Positions 15,849 through 22,844 of a stretch of DNA of 39,937 nt are shown here, piece after piece. The notes beneath the pieces are model-generated. The model ran no database searches and was not told the DNA's origin. It saw only the letters and a list, made by a program, of their open reading frames with translations. The DNA comes from Candidatus Omnitrophota bacterium (lineage in GTDB: Bacteria; Omnitrophota; Omnitrophia; Omnitrophales; Danuiimicrobiaceae): the NCBI GenBank assembly GCA_016206815.1, contig JACQQT010000031.1, positions 1 through 39,937 on the forward strand. Direction: 5' to 3'. The position numbers were made by a program, and so were the translations under genes. How positions within the stretch are numbered: position 1 is the first letter of the stretch; every line of letters begins with the position of its first letter.

Positions 15849-16718
15849 ATGAAACTCAAGATAGCACTCCCAAAAGGGAGTTTAGAACAAGCAACTTATC
15901 AACTGTTTCAGAAAGCGGGCTTCAATATCGTTGTCGGGGCCCGTTCTTATTACCCGACGGTCGATGACCCAGAACTGGAGATCGTTCTTTATCGGCCGCA
16001 GGAAATGCCGCGCTATGTTGAAGATGGCGTTGTTGATTGCGGGCTGACGGGGTATGACTGGGTGACGGAAAATGAAGCAGACGTCGAAGAGATCACGGAA
16101 CTCAAGTACTCCAAGGCAACCAGCCGTCCGGTCCGGTGGGTGCTTGCGGTCCATAACGATTCCAAATTCAGAACGGTCAAAGATCTTCAGGGGAAGAAGA
16201 TTGCCACAGAGCTTGTCAACGTGACGAAACGATACTTGGTGATCAAAAAGGTAAAGGCGGAGGTTGAGTTTTCGTGGGGTGCTACGGAAGTGAAACCGCC
16301 GCGCCTTGCCGATGCGATTGTCGAAGCGACGGAAACAGGTTCGAGCCTGAAGGCGAATAACCTGCGCGTTATCGATACCGTGTTGACATCTACCACACGT
16401 TTCATCGCCAATAAAAAAAGTTTCAAAGATGCCGCCAAGCGGGCCAAGATAGACCGCATGGTTCTCTTGCTTCAAGGAGCCATCAATGCTCAGGATAAAG
16501 TCGGCTTAAAAATGAATGTTTCAAAGGTGAACCTCAACAAGGTTTTAAAACTTTTGCCGGCGCTTAAGAAGCCGACGATTTCCAGCCTTTCAAGCGATGG
16601 CTGGTATGACGTGGATACAATTATTGACGAGAAGGTAGTTCGCGAATTAATTCCGGACTTGAGAAAATCCGGCGCAGAAGGAATTATTGAATATCCTTTG
16701 AACAAAGTGATTTACTAG
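15849..16718 (+). CDS. hisG: ATP phosphoribosyltransferase HisG, long form
   Basis: HisG condenses ATP with PRPP in the first and committed step of histidine biosynthesis. The 289-residue protein is the long form: a two-lobed catalytic part (LKIALPKGSLEQAT, VDCGLTGYDWV, KIATELVNVTKRYL, GAT..KPPRLADAIVEATETGSSLKANNL) followed by a C-terminal regulatory ACT-like domain (about 215-289), the allosteric histidine-binding site in long-form enzymes. No HisZ is therefore needed. No other his genes are nearby. The ATG follows a purine-rich AGGGAAAAGGGG stretch. A 32-codon ribosomal protein gene starts 11 nt after its stop. Confidence 0.96.
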   Translation: MKLKIALPKGSLEQATYQLFQKAGFNIVVGARSYYPTVDDPELEIVLYRPQEMPRYVEDGVVDCGLTGYDWVTENEADVEEITELKYSKATSRPVRWVLAVHNDSKFRTVKDLQGKKIATELVNVTKRYLVIKKVKAEVEFSWGATEVKPPRLADAIVEATETGSSLKANNLRVIDTVLTSTTRFIANKKSFKDAAKRAKIDRMVLLLQGAINAQDKVGLKMNVSKVNLNKVLKLLPALKKPTISSLSSDGWYDVDTIIDEKVVRELIPDLRKSGAEGIIEYPLNKVIY

Positions 16719-16729
16719 GGAGGCAATTT

Positions 16730-16828
16730 ATGCCTTGCGGACGAAAGCGCAAAAAGCGCAAGATGAACAAGCATAAGCGGAAGAAAAAGCTCCGCAAGCA
16801 TCGTCACAAAAAGAAAGCCTGGTCGTAA
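16730..16828 (+). CDS. Tiny basic ribosomal protein of the AURKAIP1/COX24 (mS38, bS22-type) family
   Basis: This 32-residue open frame begins MPCGRKRKKRKMNKHKRKKK and ends with HRHKKKAWS; 22 residues are Lys or Arg. The KKRKMNKHKRKKKLRKHRHKKK pattern is that of the AURKAIP1/COX24 domain, known from mitochondrial mS38 and from short bacterial small-subunit proteins. GGGAGG (16718-16723) lies 6 nt before the ATG, an excellent ribosome-binding site, and the gene starts 11 nt after hisG. It is short enough to be missed by most gene callers. A small hairpin follows its stop codon. Identification rests on composition and motif alone. Confidence 0.75.
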   Translation: MPCGRKRKKRKMNKHKRKKKLRKHRHKKKAWS

Positions 16829-16835
16829 CCGGGAC

Positions 16836-16854
16836 GTGAGGGGTAATTCCTCAC
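16836..16854 (+). terminator. Small hairpin after the COX24-type gene
   Basis: GTGAGG (16836-16841) pairs with CCTCAC (16849-16854) across a 7-nt loop, 8 nt after the stop codon. No U-tract follows, so termination here would be weak or Rho-assisted. It abuts the larger palindromic repeat. Confidence 0.3.
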
Positions 16855-16856
16855 AT

Positions 16857-16899
16857 GTCATTGCGAGGCAGCGCCCAAAGGCGCCGTCCTCGCAATGAC
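16857..16899. repeat. Palindromic repeat of the GTCATTGCGAGG class
   Basis: The arms GTCATTGCGAGG (16857-16868) and CCTCGCAATGAC (16888-16899) are exact complements. Inside them GCGCC and GGCGC also pair around a CAAA loop, with a small internal loop between the two stems. This class of dispersed palindrome is common in many genomes. An ATG at 16855 reads through it in frame with ispE without a stop. Confidence 0.85.
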
Positions 16900-16932
16900 G
16901 TACTTTTTCTCGTCCTCACCCTTCTGTTTTCT

Positions 16933-17799
16933 ATGAATTCGCTCACGATTTCATCTCCGGCAAAGGTCAATTTATTTCTGAAGGTTTTAGGGCGCCGCCG
17001 GGATGGATACCACGAGCTCTTAACACGCTTCCATCGGATCTCGCTTCAAGACCAGATCATCCTCAAAAAGATTAAAAAACCTCAGTTTCGTCTCATCACC
17101 ACTCATCTGAAGTTACGTTCTGTCCGCAAGAACCTGATTTACAAAGCGTATCGACTTTTAAAGAACTCAGCGGACTGGCAAGGAGGTGTAGAGGTCAAAC
17201 TGCGGAAAAGGATCCCGATCGCTGCAGGTTTAGGCGGAGGATCCAGCAATGCAGCTCATTTTCTTCTGGGCATGAACCGGCTTTTCGGGCTTCGATTGTC
17301 CAGGGCAGCTCTCGTGAAAATAGGAGCACAGATCGGCTCAGACGTTCCTTTTTTTCTTTATCAGACCAAAGAAGCAATTGGAACCGGCCGTGGTGAAAGA
17401 ATTAAGGTGATCCCTTGCCGGCATAAGCTTTGGTTTGTGCTCGTTGTCCCTCAGAGCGGCATTTCGACCGCTCAAGTTTATCAACAGTTAAAAGCCGCAC
17501 CGTTGACAAGAATAAGTGCTGATGCTACAATAACTTCCGCTTTTTCTCGGGGTATGAGAAAGAAGGAGAAGGGGCATCGTTTGCATAATGACCTTTTCCC
17601 GGTAAGCTCGCGATTGCTGCCTCAATTGAGGCAGATAGATGCGCTCTTTGACCAAGTTGGAGCACCCGAACGGTTAATGTCTGGAAGCGGTCCAACGATC
17701 TTCAGCATTCATCCATTTAAGGAGGAAGCCGAAAAGGTGGCTCGTCGGATTCAGCGCCTGAAATTGAACGCTCAAGTTTTCGTCTGCCATACTTACTGA
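16933..17799 (+). CDS. ispE: 4-diphosphocytidyl-2-C-methyl-D-erythritol kinase IspE
   Basis: IspE phosphorylates CDP-methylerythritol in the MEP pathway to isoprenoids. The 288-residue protein is a GHMP kinase: catalytic K11 in SSPAKVNLFLKVLGRRRDGYHEL, the ATP loop IAAGLGGGSSNAA (96-108), D137 in IGSDVPFF and the C-terminal SGSGPTIFSI. The frame is open back to an ATG at 16855, but that part is made by the palindromic repeat. The ATG at 16933 gives the family start, although no ribosome-binding site is obvious. spoVG begins 17 nt downstream. With pdxA it indicates use of DXP-derived metabolites. Confidence 0.93.
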   Translation: MNSLTISSPAKVNLFLKVLGRRRDGYHELLTRFHRISLQDQIILKKIKKPQFRLITTHLKLRSVRKNLIYKAYRLLKNSADWQGGVEVKLRKRIPIAAGLGGGSSNAAHFLLGMNRLFGLRLSRAALVKIGAQIGSDVPFFLYQTKEAIGTGRGERIKVIPCRHKLWFVLVVPQSGISTAQVYQQLKAAPLTRISADATITSAFSRGMRKKEKGHRLHNDLFPVSSRLLPQLRQIDALFDQVGAPERLMSGSGPTIFSIHPFKEEAEKVARRIQRLKLNAQVFVCHTY

Positions 17800-17816
17800 G
17801 ATGAGAAGTCTAGGCC

Positions 17817-18215
17817 ATGGAAATCACGGAAGTTCGGATTTTCAAGAAGGAAGACGACGACAAGAAATTGCGTGCTTTTGCGACCGTCACTTTTGATCAT
17901 TGTTTTGTGGTGAGGGATATCAAGGTGATTGACGGAAGCAAAGGCTGTTTTGTAGCCATGCCGTCTCGGCGAGTCAAGGAGCCGTGTCCCAGGTGCCGGT
18001 ACCGGAATGTCATTCGCAGTCGTTATTGCAATCAATGCGGCGCTCGCTTGGAAGAAATTCACAGCCAGAAAGAAAAAGCCGGCAAAGGGAATGAAACGCC
18101 CGATCCTCGCATGCGGCAGAATGAGCATCGGGATATCGCGCACCCAATTACCGCTGAATTTCGGGACGCGATTCAAAAAGCGGTTTTAAACGCGTACGAA
18201 AAAGAAAAAGCGTAA
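17817..18215 (+). CDS. spoVG: SpoVG family RNA/DNA-binding regulator with inserted zinc ribbon
   Basis: SpoVG proteins are small nucleic-acid-binding regulators found well beyond spore formers. Residues 1-52 (MEITEVRIFK..., TVTFDHCFVVRDIKVIDG, CFVAMPSRR) and 105-132 (RDIAHPITAEFRDAIQKAVLNAYE) match the two halves of ordinary SpoVG, which is about 85-100 residues long. Between them lies an extra segment of about 50 residues with C57-X2-C60-X10-C71-X2-C74, a zinc-ribbon pattern, followed by a charged linker. The whole protein is 132 residues. ispE-spoVG order is also common in Firmicutes. The role of the ribbon is unknown; extra RNA or protein contacts are an inference. Confidence 0.9.
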   Translation: MEITEVRIFKKEDDDKKLRAFATVTFDHCFVVRDIKVIDGSKGCFVAMPSRRVKEPCPRCRYRNVIRSRYCNQCGARLEEIHSQKEKAGKGNETPDPRMRQNEHRDIAHPITAEFRDAIQKAVLNAYEKEKA

Positions 18216-18234
18216 GGTTTCATCCAATCCTATC

Positions 18235-18263
18235 CTGCATTTCCAGAACGCAGATCTTTTTTT
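18235..18263 (+). terminator. Candidate intrinsic terminator after spoVG
   Basis: A short stem CTGC/GCAG (18235-18238 with 18250-18253), extended by a TT/AA pair, is followed after 3 nt by a run of seven T (18257-18263). The stem is weak, but its position between spoVG and tRNA-Gln fits the end of the hisG-spoVG unit. Confidence 0.45.
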
Positions 18264-18299
18264 GTTGGGGGCAGTGTCTGACGAATCAAGATGGATCAA

Positions 18300-18370
18300 T
18301 GCCCGGTGGTGAAATGGTATCACACTGCCCTTTGGAGGCAAGATTCCTGGTTCGAGTCCAGGCCGGGCAG
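18300..18370 (+). tRNA. tRNA-Gln (anticodon UUG)
   Basis: A full cloverleaf can be drawn. The acceptor stem is TGCCCGG paired with CCGGGCA (18363-18369), with G18370 as discriminator. The D stem is GTGA/TCAC and the anticodon loop is CTTTGGA, with TTG at positions 34-36. The T arm is CCTGG-TTCGAGT-CCAGG. U1-A72 is a known glutamine identity feature. The 3' CCA is not fully encoded (CAC follows). It precedes clpX and may share its transcript. Confidence 0.93.
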
Positions 18371-18437
18371 CACTCAAATGAAGGCAGCTTTGTTTGAGAA
18401 TTTGATGAAAATCTGAAAGAGAGAGGAAAACAAATTG

Positions 18438-19673
18438 ATGATAGAGCGGTGTTCGTTTTGCGGTCGCGACAGGAGAAGGGAAGTCCGTAGGATTTTTGCC
18501 GGACCAGGTGTTTACATTTGTGACATCTGTGTTCGGACTTGTAATGAGATGATAGTCAAGGAAGCGGGGTTTGAGGCCAAACCTTCCGGCCCCTCTTCGT
18601 TTCAGGTACCGAAGCCGCGTGAAATCAATCAACGGCTGGACCAGTACGTCATTGGGCAAGAACGCGCGAAGAAGCAATTGTCGGTTTCAATCCACAATCA
18701 TTACAAGCGGGTGACGAACCGCAGCGAAGAATCGCAGGTGGAATTGGAAAAAAGCAATATCTTATTGATCGGCCCGACCGGTTCAGGCAAGACGCTGTTG
18801 GCTCGTACGCTCGCCCGTTTGCTGGATGTTCCGTTTGCGATTGCGGATGCCACCAGTTTGACGGAGGCCGGCTATGTAGGTGAGGATGTTGAAAATGTGT
18901 TGCTGCGTCTTCTGCAAGTCGCAAATTTTGACGTCAAACGCGCAGAGCTTGGAATTGTTTACATTGATGAGATCGATAAGATTGCCCGGACGACCGATAA
19001 CGTTTCAATTACGCGAGACGTTTCGGGGGAAGGCGTTCAACAGGCTCTTTTAAAGATTTTAGAGGGAACGACCGCGAACGTTCCGCCGCAGGGCGGGCGC
19101 AAACATCCGCAGCAGGAATACATTCAAATCAACACCCAGAATATTCTGTTTGTGTGCGGGGGAACTTTTTCGCATTTGGATCAGATTGTCGAAAGACGGA
19201 TTGCAGCGAAAGCCATGGGGTTTGGTGTGAAAGTAGAGAAAACCAGTACTTCAGAGGACGTGCTTCAGTATGTCGAAGCCGCAGACCTCTTGAAATACGG
19301 GTTTATTCCGGAGTTTATCGGGCGGTTCCCGGTGATCGGAACCTTGAATGGTTTGAATGAAAGTGATTTGGTTCGCATTCTGACAGAACCCCGCAACGCG
19401 GTCACAAAGCAATATCAACGCTTTTTCGAAATGGAAGGTGTTCGTTTGGAATTTACCCAAGAGGCGCTACAGGCCATTGCGAAGCGCGCGATTAAAAAAG
19501 GAACCGGCGCCCGGGCACTTCGCTCTATTCTCGAAAGCATGATGTTGGATGTGATGTATGAAATTCCGTCCCAGCAGGATGTATCGGTGTGCCGGATTAC
19601 GCCTGATGTCGTAGAAGGCAAAACGGAGCCCGAATTGATTCGAAGGCCGGATTCTGTCAGCAAATCCGCCTAG
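18438..19673 (+). CDS. clpX: ATP-dependent Clp protease ATP-binding subunit ClpX
   Basis: ClpX unfolds tagged substrates and feeds them to ClpP. The 411-residue protein begins with the N-terminal zinc-binding domain (C5, C8, C28, C31 in CSFCGR...YICDICVRTC), then the AAA+ core: Walker A GPTGSGKT, SLTEAGYVGEDVENVL pore-region motif, Walker B IVYIDEIDKIA, the RDVSGEGVQQALLKILEG segment, and the C-terminal sensor-2 GARALRS. The ATG at 18438 follows AGAGGA by 10 nt. The TAG stop codon is the left end of a MITE-like insertion. No clpP or tig gene is adjacent, unlike the common tig-clpP-clpX order. Confidence 0.97.
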   Translation: MIERCSFCGRDRRREVRRIFAGPGVYICDICVRTCNEMIVKEAGFEAKPSGPSSFQVPKPREINQRLDQYVIGQERAKKQLSVSIHNHYKRVTNRSEESQVELEKSNILLIGPTGSGKTLLARTLARLLDVPFAIADATSLTEAGYVGEDVENVLLRLLQVANFDVKRAELGIVYIDEIDKIARTTDNVSITRDVSGEGVQQALLKILEGTTANVPPQGGRKHPQQEYIQINTQNILFVCGGTFSHLDQIVERRIAAKAMGFGVKVEKTSTSEDVLQYVEAADLLKYGFIPEFIGRFPVIGTLNGLNESDLVRILTEPRNAVTKQYQRFFEMEGVRLEFTQEALQAIAKRAIKKGTGARALRSILESMMLDVMYEIPSQQDVSVCRITPDVVEGKTEPELIRRPDSVSKSA

Positions 19674-19746
19674 TACAGCGTGACAATTCAAATTGTGAAT
19701 GTGTACAGTACCGCGGACACCTCAATTCAAAAGTAACGCGGCACTA
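19670..19746. mobile_element. MITE-like element, copy 1, at the clpX stop codon
   Basis: This 77-bp sequence is identical to the one at 25189-25265. Its ends are imperfect inverted repeats: CTAGTACAGCGTGAC on the left against CTAGTGCCGCGTTAC as the complement of the right end (12 of 15 match, counting the flanking base). Inside are the palindromes CAATTCAAATTG and CCGCGG. The ends fit insertion at TA with duplication, as in IS630/Tc1-mariner elements. Removing it restores GCC TAA, so the original clpX stop would have been TAA. No open frame of note lies within. Confidence 0.8.
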
Positions 19747-19762
19747 ATGTGACGTGAGAGAA

Positions 19763-20698
19763 ATGTTGGCTTCAATCCGAAATAGATTTCAGCTCAGAGA
19801 TTCTACGAAAGAAGCGATTGCCGGCTACGGGTTTTTGTTGCCGAATCTTATCGGTTTCTTGCTGTTTACTTCCTTGCCGGTTTTGGCTTCTTTGGCGTTG
19901 AGTTTCATGCAGGTCGATTTGATTGCGTATCCCAAGGTGTTTGAAATCGTCGGTCTTGAAAATTTTAGAAGGTTATTTTCGGATCCTTACTTTTGGAAGT
20001 ACTGTTGGAATACCGTTGTGTTGATGTTGGCAATTCCGTTTAGCATTGCCGGTTCGTTGATCTTGGCGCTTGCCTTGAATCAGAGATTAAAAGGAGTCGT
20101 TTTTTATCGGACGATTTATTTTTTGCCGACTATCTGTTCCGGCGTTGCGATCTATGTGTTGTGGCGCCTCATTTACAATCCTGATTTTGGCGTTTTGAAT
20201 ACGCTGATTGCAAAACTCGGTCTCTTGCTTCATCTGCCGCTGGAAGGACCGAATTGGCTTCAAGATGAAGCTTGGGCAAAACCCGCTTTGATTATGATGG
20301 CGGTATGGCAAACCGTCGGCGGATACAACATGATTCTCTACTTGGCCGCACTACAAGGGGTCCCGAGGGATCTTTACGAAGCCGCTGAAATTGACGGCGC
20401 AAGCAGTTGGCAAAAATTCTGGGCAGTCACATGGCCGCAAATTTCGCCTACGACTTTTTTCATTGCGACGATGTCGATTATCGGAGGTTTCCAGGGCGGT
20501 TTTGATCAAGCGTACATTATGACCGGCGGAGGACCGAACGGGGCAACGACCACCATCATTTATTACATTTTTAATAATTTCTACGAATGGCAGCGAATGG
20601 GCTATGCAGCGGCGATCTCATGGATTCTTTTCATCGCCATTTTTGTGATTACTCTCATTAAGTGGAGAGCGTTTGGGAGGACGGTTCATTACTATTAA
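19763..20698 (+). CDS. Sugar ABC transporter permease, MalF/UgpA type
   Basis: This inner-membrane permease of about 311 residues has six hydrophobic helices (first in YGFLLPNLIGFLLFTSLPVL) and the EAA loop LYEAAEIDGASSWQKFWAVTWPQISP that docks on the ATPase. This pattern is typical of the carbohydrate (CUT1) family. The ATG at 19763 is chosen; a GTG at 19754 is also in frame. It starts soon after the MITE copy that follows clpX and is 2 nt from a second permease gene, with which it would form a heterodimer. Neither a binding protein nor an ATPase is nearby. The sugar is unknown. Confidence 0.92.
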   Translation: MLASIRNRFQLRDSTKEAIAGYGFLLPNLIGFLLFTSLPVLASLALSFMQVDLIAYPKVFEIVGLENFRRLFSDPYFWKYCWNTVVLMLAIPFSIAGSLILALALNQRLKGVVFYRTIYFLPTICSGVAIYVLWRLIYNPDFGVLNTLIAKLGLLLHLPLEGPNWLQDEAWAKPALIMMAVWQTVGGYNMILYLAALQGVPRDLYEAAEIDGASSWQKFWAVTWPQISPTTFFIATMSIIGGFQGGFDQAYIMTGGGPNGATTTIIYYIFNNFYEWQRMGYAAAISWILFIAIFVITLIKWRAFGRTVHYY

Positions 20699-20700
20699 CG

Positions 20701-21579
20701 ATGGAAAAGCTGGTAGACGTTAAAAAACTGGTTCGTGAAGCAAAGCAGAGAAATTTCGCCAAGAAAACGGGAACATATCTGTTTGTGATTGCAGGCGCTA
20801 TCTCAATGTTGGCTCCGTTTCTTTGGATGATTTCCACGTCCTTAAAACCGTTGGGCGAGGTGTTTTCTTATCAAAAGCCGTGGTGGCACGACTGGATTCC
20901 GACCTCGTTTGTCTGGAAAAATTATGTGCAGGCTTGGAATGTGGTTCCTTTCGCACGGTTTTATTTGAATTCGATTTTCGTCTGCGCCGCAACCACTTTC
21001 GGGCAGGTGGCAACAAGCGCTTTGGCCGCCTACGCATTTGCGAGGCTGCGGTTTCCGGGCCGTGATAAGATTTTTTTCGCCTATCTGGCAACGATGATGA
21101 TCCCGGGTGCCGTCACGATGATCCCCGTGTTTATTCTGTTGCAGCAGTTGGGTTGGATTGATACGTATAAAGCGGTGATTTTGCCGCCGCTCTTTACGGC
21201 GTACGGGACGTTTATGCTCCGTCAGTTTTTTCTGACGCTGCCCAAAGATTTGGAAGATGCGGCAAAAATGGACGGGTGCAGTTATTTCGGTATTTTCTGG
21301 CGTATTCTTCTGCCGCTTTCGAAGCCGGCGCTGGCTACTTTGACCACATTTACGTTTATGGGCAATTGGATGAGTTTCATGTGGCCGCTGGTGGTGCTTA
21401 ACTCCCATGAGAAGTTTACGCTGCCGGTCGGGTTGGCTTATTTTCAAAGCTTGCATCACACGGACTGGACCTTATTGATGGCAGGTTCTTTGATGATGAT
21501 CCTGCCGATTCTTTTGATTTTTATTTTTAATCAGCGCTATTTTGTGGAAGGTATCAGACTTTCCGGAATTAAAGGATGA
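20701..21579 (+). CDS. Sugar ABC transporter permease, MalG/UgpE type
   Basis: This is the partner permease, 292 residues from ATG 20701. It has a first helix YLFVIAGAISMLAPFLWMIST, then SAYAFARLRFPGRD-like and MMIPGAVTMIPVFILL segments, the EAA loop DLEDAAKMDGCSYFGIFWRILLPLSKPA and a final helix ending YFVEGIRLSGIKG, the standard C-terminus of MalG-like CUT1 permeases. An in-frame GTG at 20662 would overlap the previous gene and is less likely. Its end overlaps the glmU start by 4 nt, so the transporter pair and cell-wall precursor genes are on one transcript. Confidence 0.93.
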   Translation: MEKLVDVKKLVREAKQRNFAKKTGTYLFVIAGAISMLAPFLWMISTSLKPLGEVFSYQKPWWHDWIPTSFVWKNYVQAWNVVPFARFYLNSIFVCAATTFGQVATSALAAYAFARLRFPGRDKIFFAYLATMMIPGAVTMIPVFILLQQLGWIDTYKAVILPPLFTAYGTFMLRQFFLTLPKDLEDAAKMDGCSYFGIFWRILLPLSKPALATLTTFTFMGNWMSFMWPLVVLNSHEKFTLPVGLAYFQSLHHTDWTLLMAGSLMMILPILLIFIFNQRYFVEGIRLSGIKG

Positions 21580-22844
21580 GTGCCAAACGACCGTTGGCCG
21601 CACTGATCCTGGCGGCCGGCCGCGGCGAGCGGATGAACTCGGAAATCCCGAAAGTGCTTCATCAGGCAGCCGGTTTTTCGCTGTTGGAACATGTGGTGGA
21701 CGCCGTTCGGCAGACCGGGATTCGACGTATCGCGGTCGTCGTAGGGCCTTCGCAAGAGAAAGTTCGTTCTTTTGTAAATGGTGTTGACACGGTGGTGCAG
21801 ACGAAGCGCTTGGGCACCGCTCACGCGGTCATGCAAGCACGCAAACAGTTTGGCCGTTGGAAGGGCGGGTTGCTGGTATTGCCGGCTGATGCACCTTGCG
21901 TGAAGCCTGAAACACTTTGTCGGTTCATCAAAACCCATGGAAAAAGTCTTGCTTCGGCCAGCATTTTGACCGCCGAAGTCAATGACCCAAAGGGTTATGG
22001 GCGCGTTCTTCGCCGCGGCGATCAAGTGATTGGGATCCGCGAAGAATTGGATGCAAGCCCGTCGGAACGCCGGATTCGAGAAATTAATTCAGGGATTTAC
22101 TTATTTGATGCGTTGAAGTTGTTTCGGCAGCTTGACAGAATCAAACAAAATCGAAAGAAGAAAGAGTACTACTTAACGGATGTCATCGAGGCGTTTCGAT
22201 CCTCTGGCGAATCGGTCGAGGGGCATCGGGTTCATGATTCAAAAGAATTGCTCGGCGTCAATACGAGAAGGGAACTTTCAGTGGCACATCAGATTTTAAA
22301 TGAACGAGAGTTGGCGCGGCACTCCAAACAGGGTGTGAGTATTCTGGATCCTCAGCAGACGTTTATTGCGAAAGGGGTCACGATCGGGCGTGACACCGTG
22401 ATTCATCCGTTTACTTGGATCGAACGGGGAGTTTCGATCGGCCGCAAGTGTGAAGTGGGACCGTTTGCAAAAATTCGCGGCGGTTCCCAAATCGGAGATG
22501 AAGTGGTGGTGGGAAGTTTCGTGGAGGTGGTTCGCTCCAAAGTGGGTTCCAAGACGTTTGTGAAACATCTCAGTTATTTGGGAGATGCGCAGGTCGGCAA
22601 GAAAGTGAATGTAGGCGCGGGAACCATTACGGCAAATTTTGACGGTCGGCGTAAAAATAAAACCGTGGTTCAAGACAACGTTTTTTTGGGTTGCAATACG
22701 GTTTTAGTGGCGCCCGTGACCGTCGGAAAAGGTGCCAAAACCGGGGCAGGCGCAGTGGTGCGTGCCCGTCATTCGATTCCGGCGGGCAAGACGGCGGTCG
22801 GCATTCCGGCGGTCATTCTGCAGAAAAAAAGAGGGAGAAAATGA
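21576..22844 (+). CDS. glmU: Bifunctional UDP-GlcNAc pyrophosphorylase / GlcN-1-P acetyltransferase GlmU
   Basis: GlmU makes UDP-N-acetylglucosamine, precursor of peptidoglycan and lipid A. The 422-residue protein has an N-terminal nucleotidyltransferase domain (LILAAGRGERM at 10-20 with K26, QTKRLGTAHAV, YGRVLR, EINSGIYLF) and a C-terminal left-handed beta-helix of hexapeptide repeats (from about 255). That helix carries the acetyltransferase residues H331 in KHLSYLGDA and the NVGAGTITANFDG segment. It is about 30 residues shorter than E. coli GlmU, mostly at the C-terminus, but keeps both active sites. It overlaps the preceding permease and the following prs gene by 4 nt each. Confidence 0.95.
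   Translation: MSAKRPLAALILAAGRGERMNSEIPKVLHQAAGFSLLEHVVDAVRQTGIRRIAVVVGPSQEKVRSFVNGVDTVVQTKRLGTAHAVMQARKQFGRWKGGLLVLPADAPCVKPETLCRFIKTHGKSLASASILTAEVNDPKGYGRVLRRGDQVIGIREELDASPSERRIREINSGIYLFDALKLFRQLDRIKQNRKKKEYYLTDVIEAFRSSGESVEGHRVHDSKELLGVNTRRELSVAHQILNERELARHSKQGVSILDPQQTFIAKGVTIGRDTVIHPFTWIERGVSIGRKCEVGPFAKIRGGSQIGDEVVVGSFVEVVRSKVGSKTFVKHLSYLGDAQVGKKVNVGAGTITANFDGRRKNKTVVQDNVFLGCNTVLVAPVTVGKGAKTGAGAVVRARHSIPAGKTAVGIPAVILQKKRGRK

Noticed and set aside
15882..16475. 197-residue minus-strand open frame inside hisG
   Set aside because: It is a shadow of the well-conserved hisG frame, with a His/Arg/Phe-rich composition typical of antisense reading.
16855..16932. Start of ispE at the ATG at 16855
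   Set aside because: The added 26 residues come from a palindromic repeat and have no similarity to IspE; the ATG at 16933 matches the family start.
20842..21459. 205-residue minus-strand open frame inside the second sugar permease
   Set aside because: Composition is Gln/His/Arg-rich and antisense to a membrane protein gene with clear family motifs.
22691..22840. 50-residue N-terminal extension of Prs
   Set aside because: It lies wholly inside glmU in another frame and is unlike Prs; the ATG at 22841 has its own ribosome-binding site and a 4-nt overlap with glmU.
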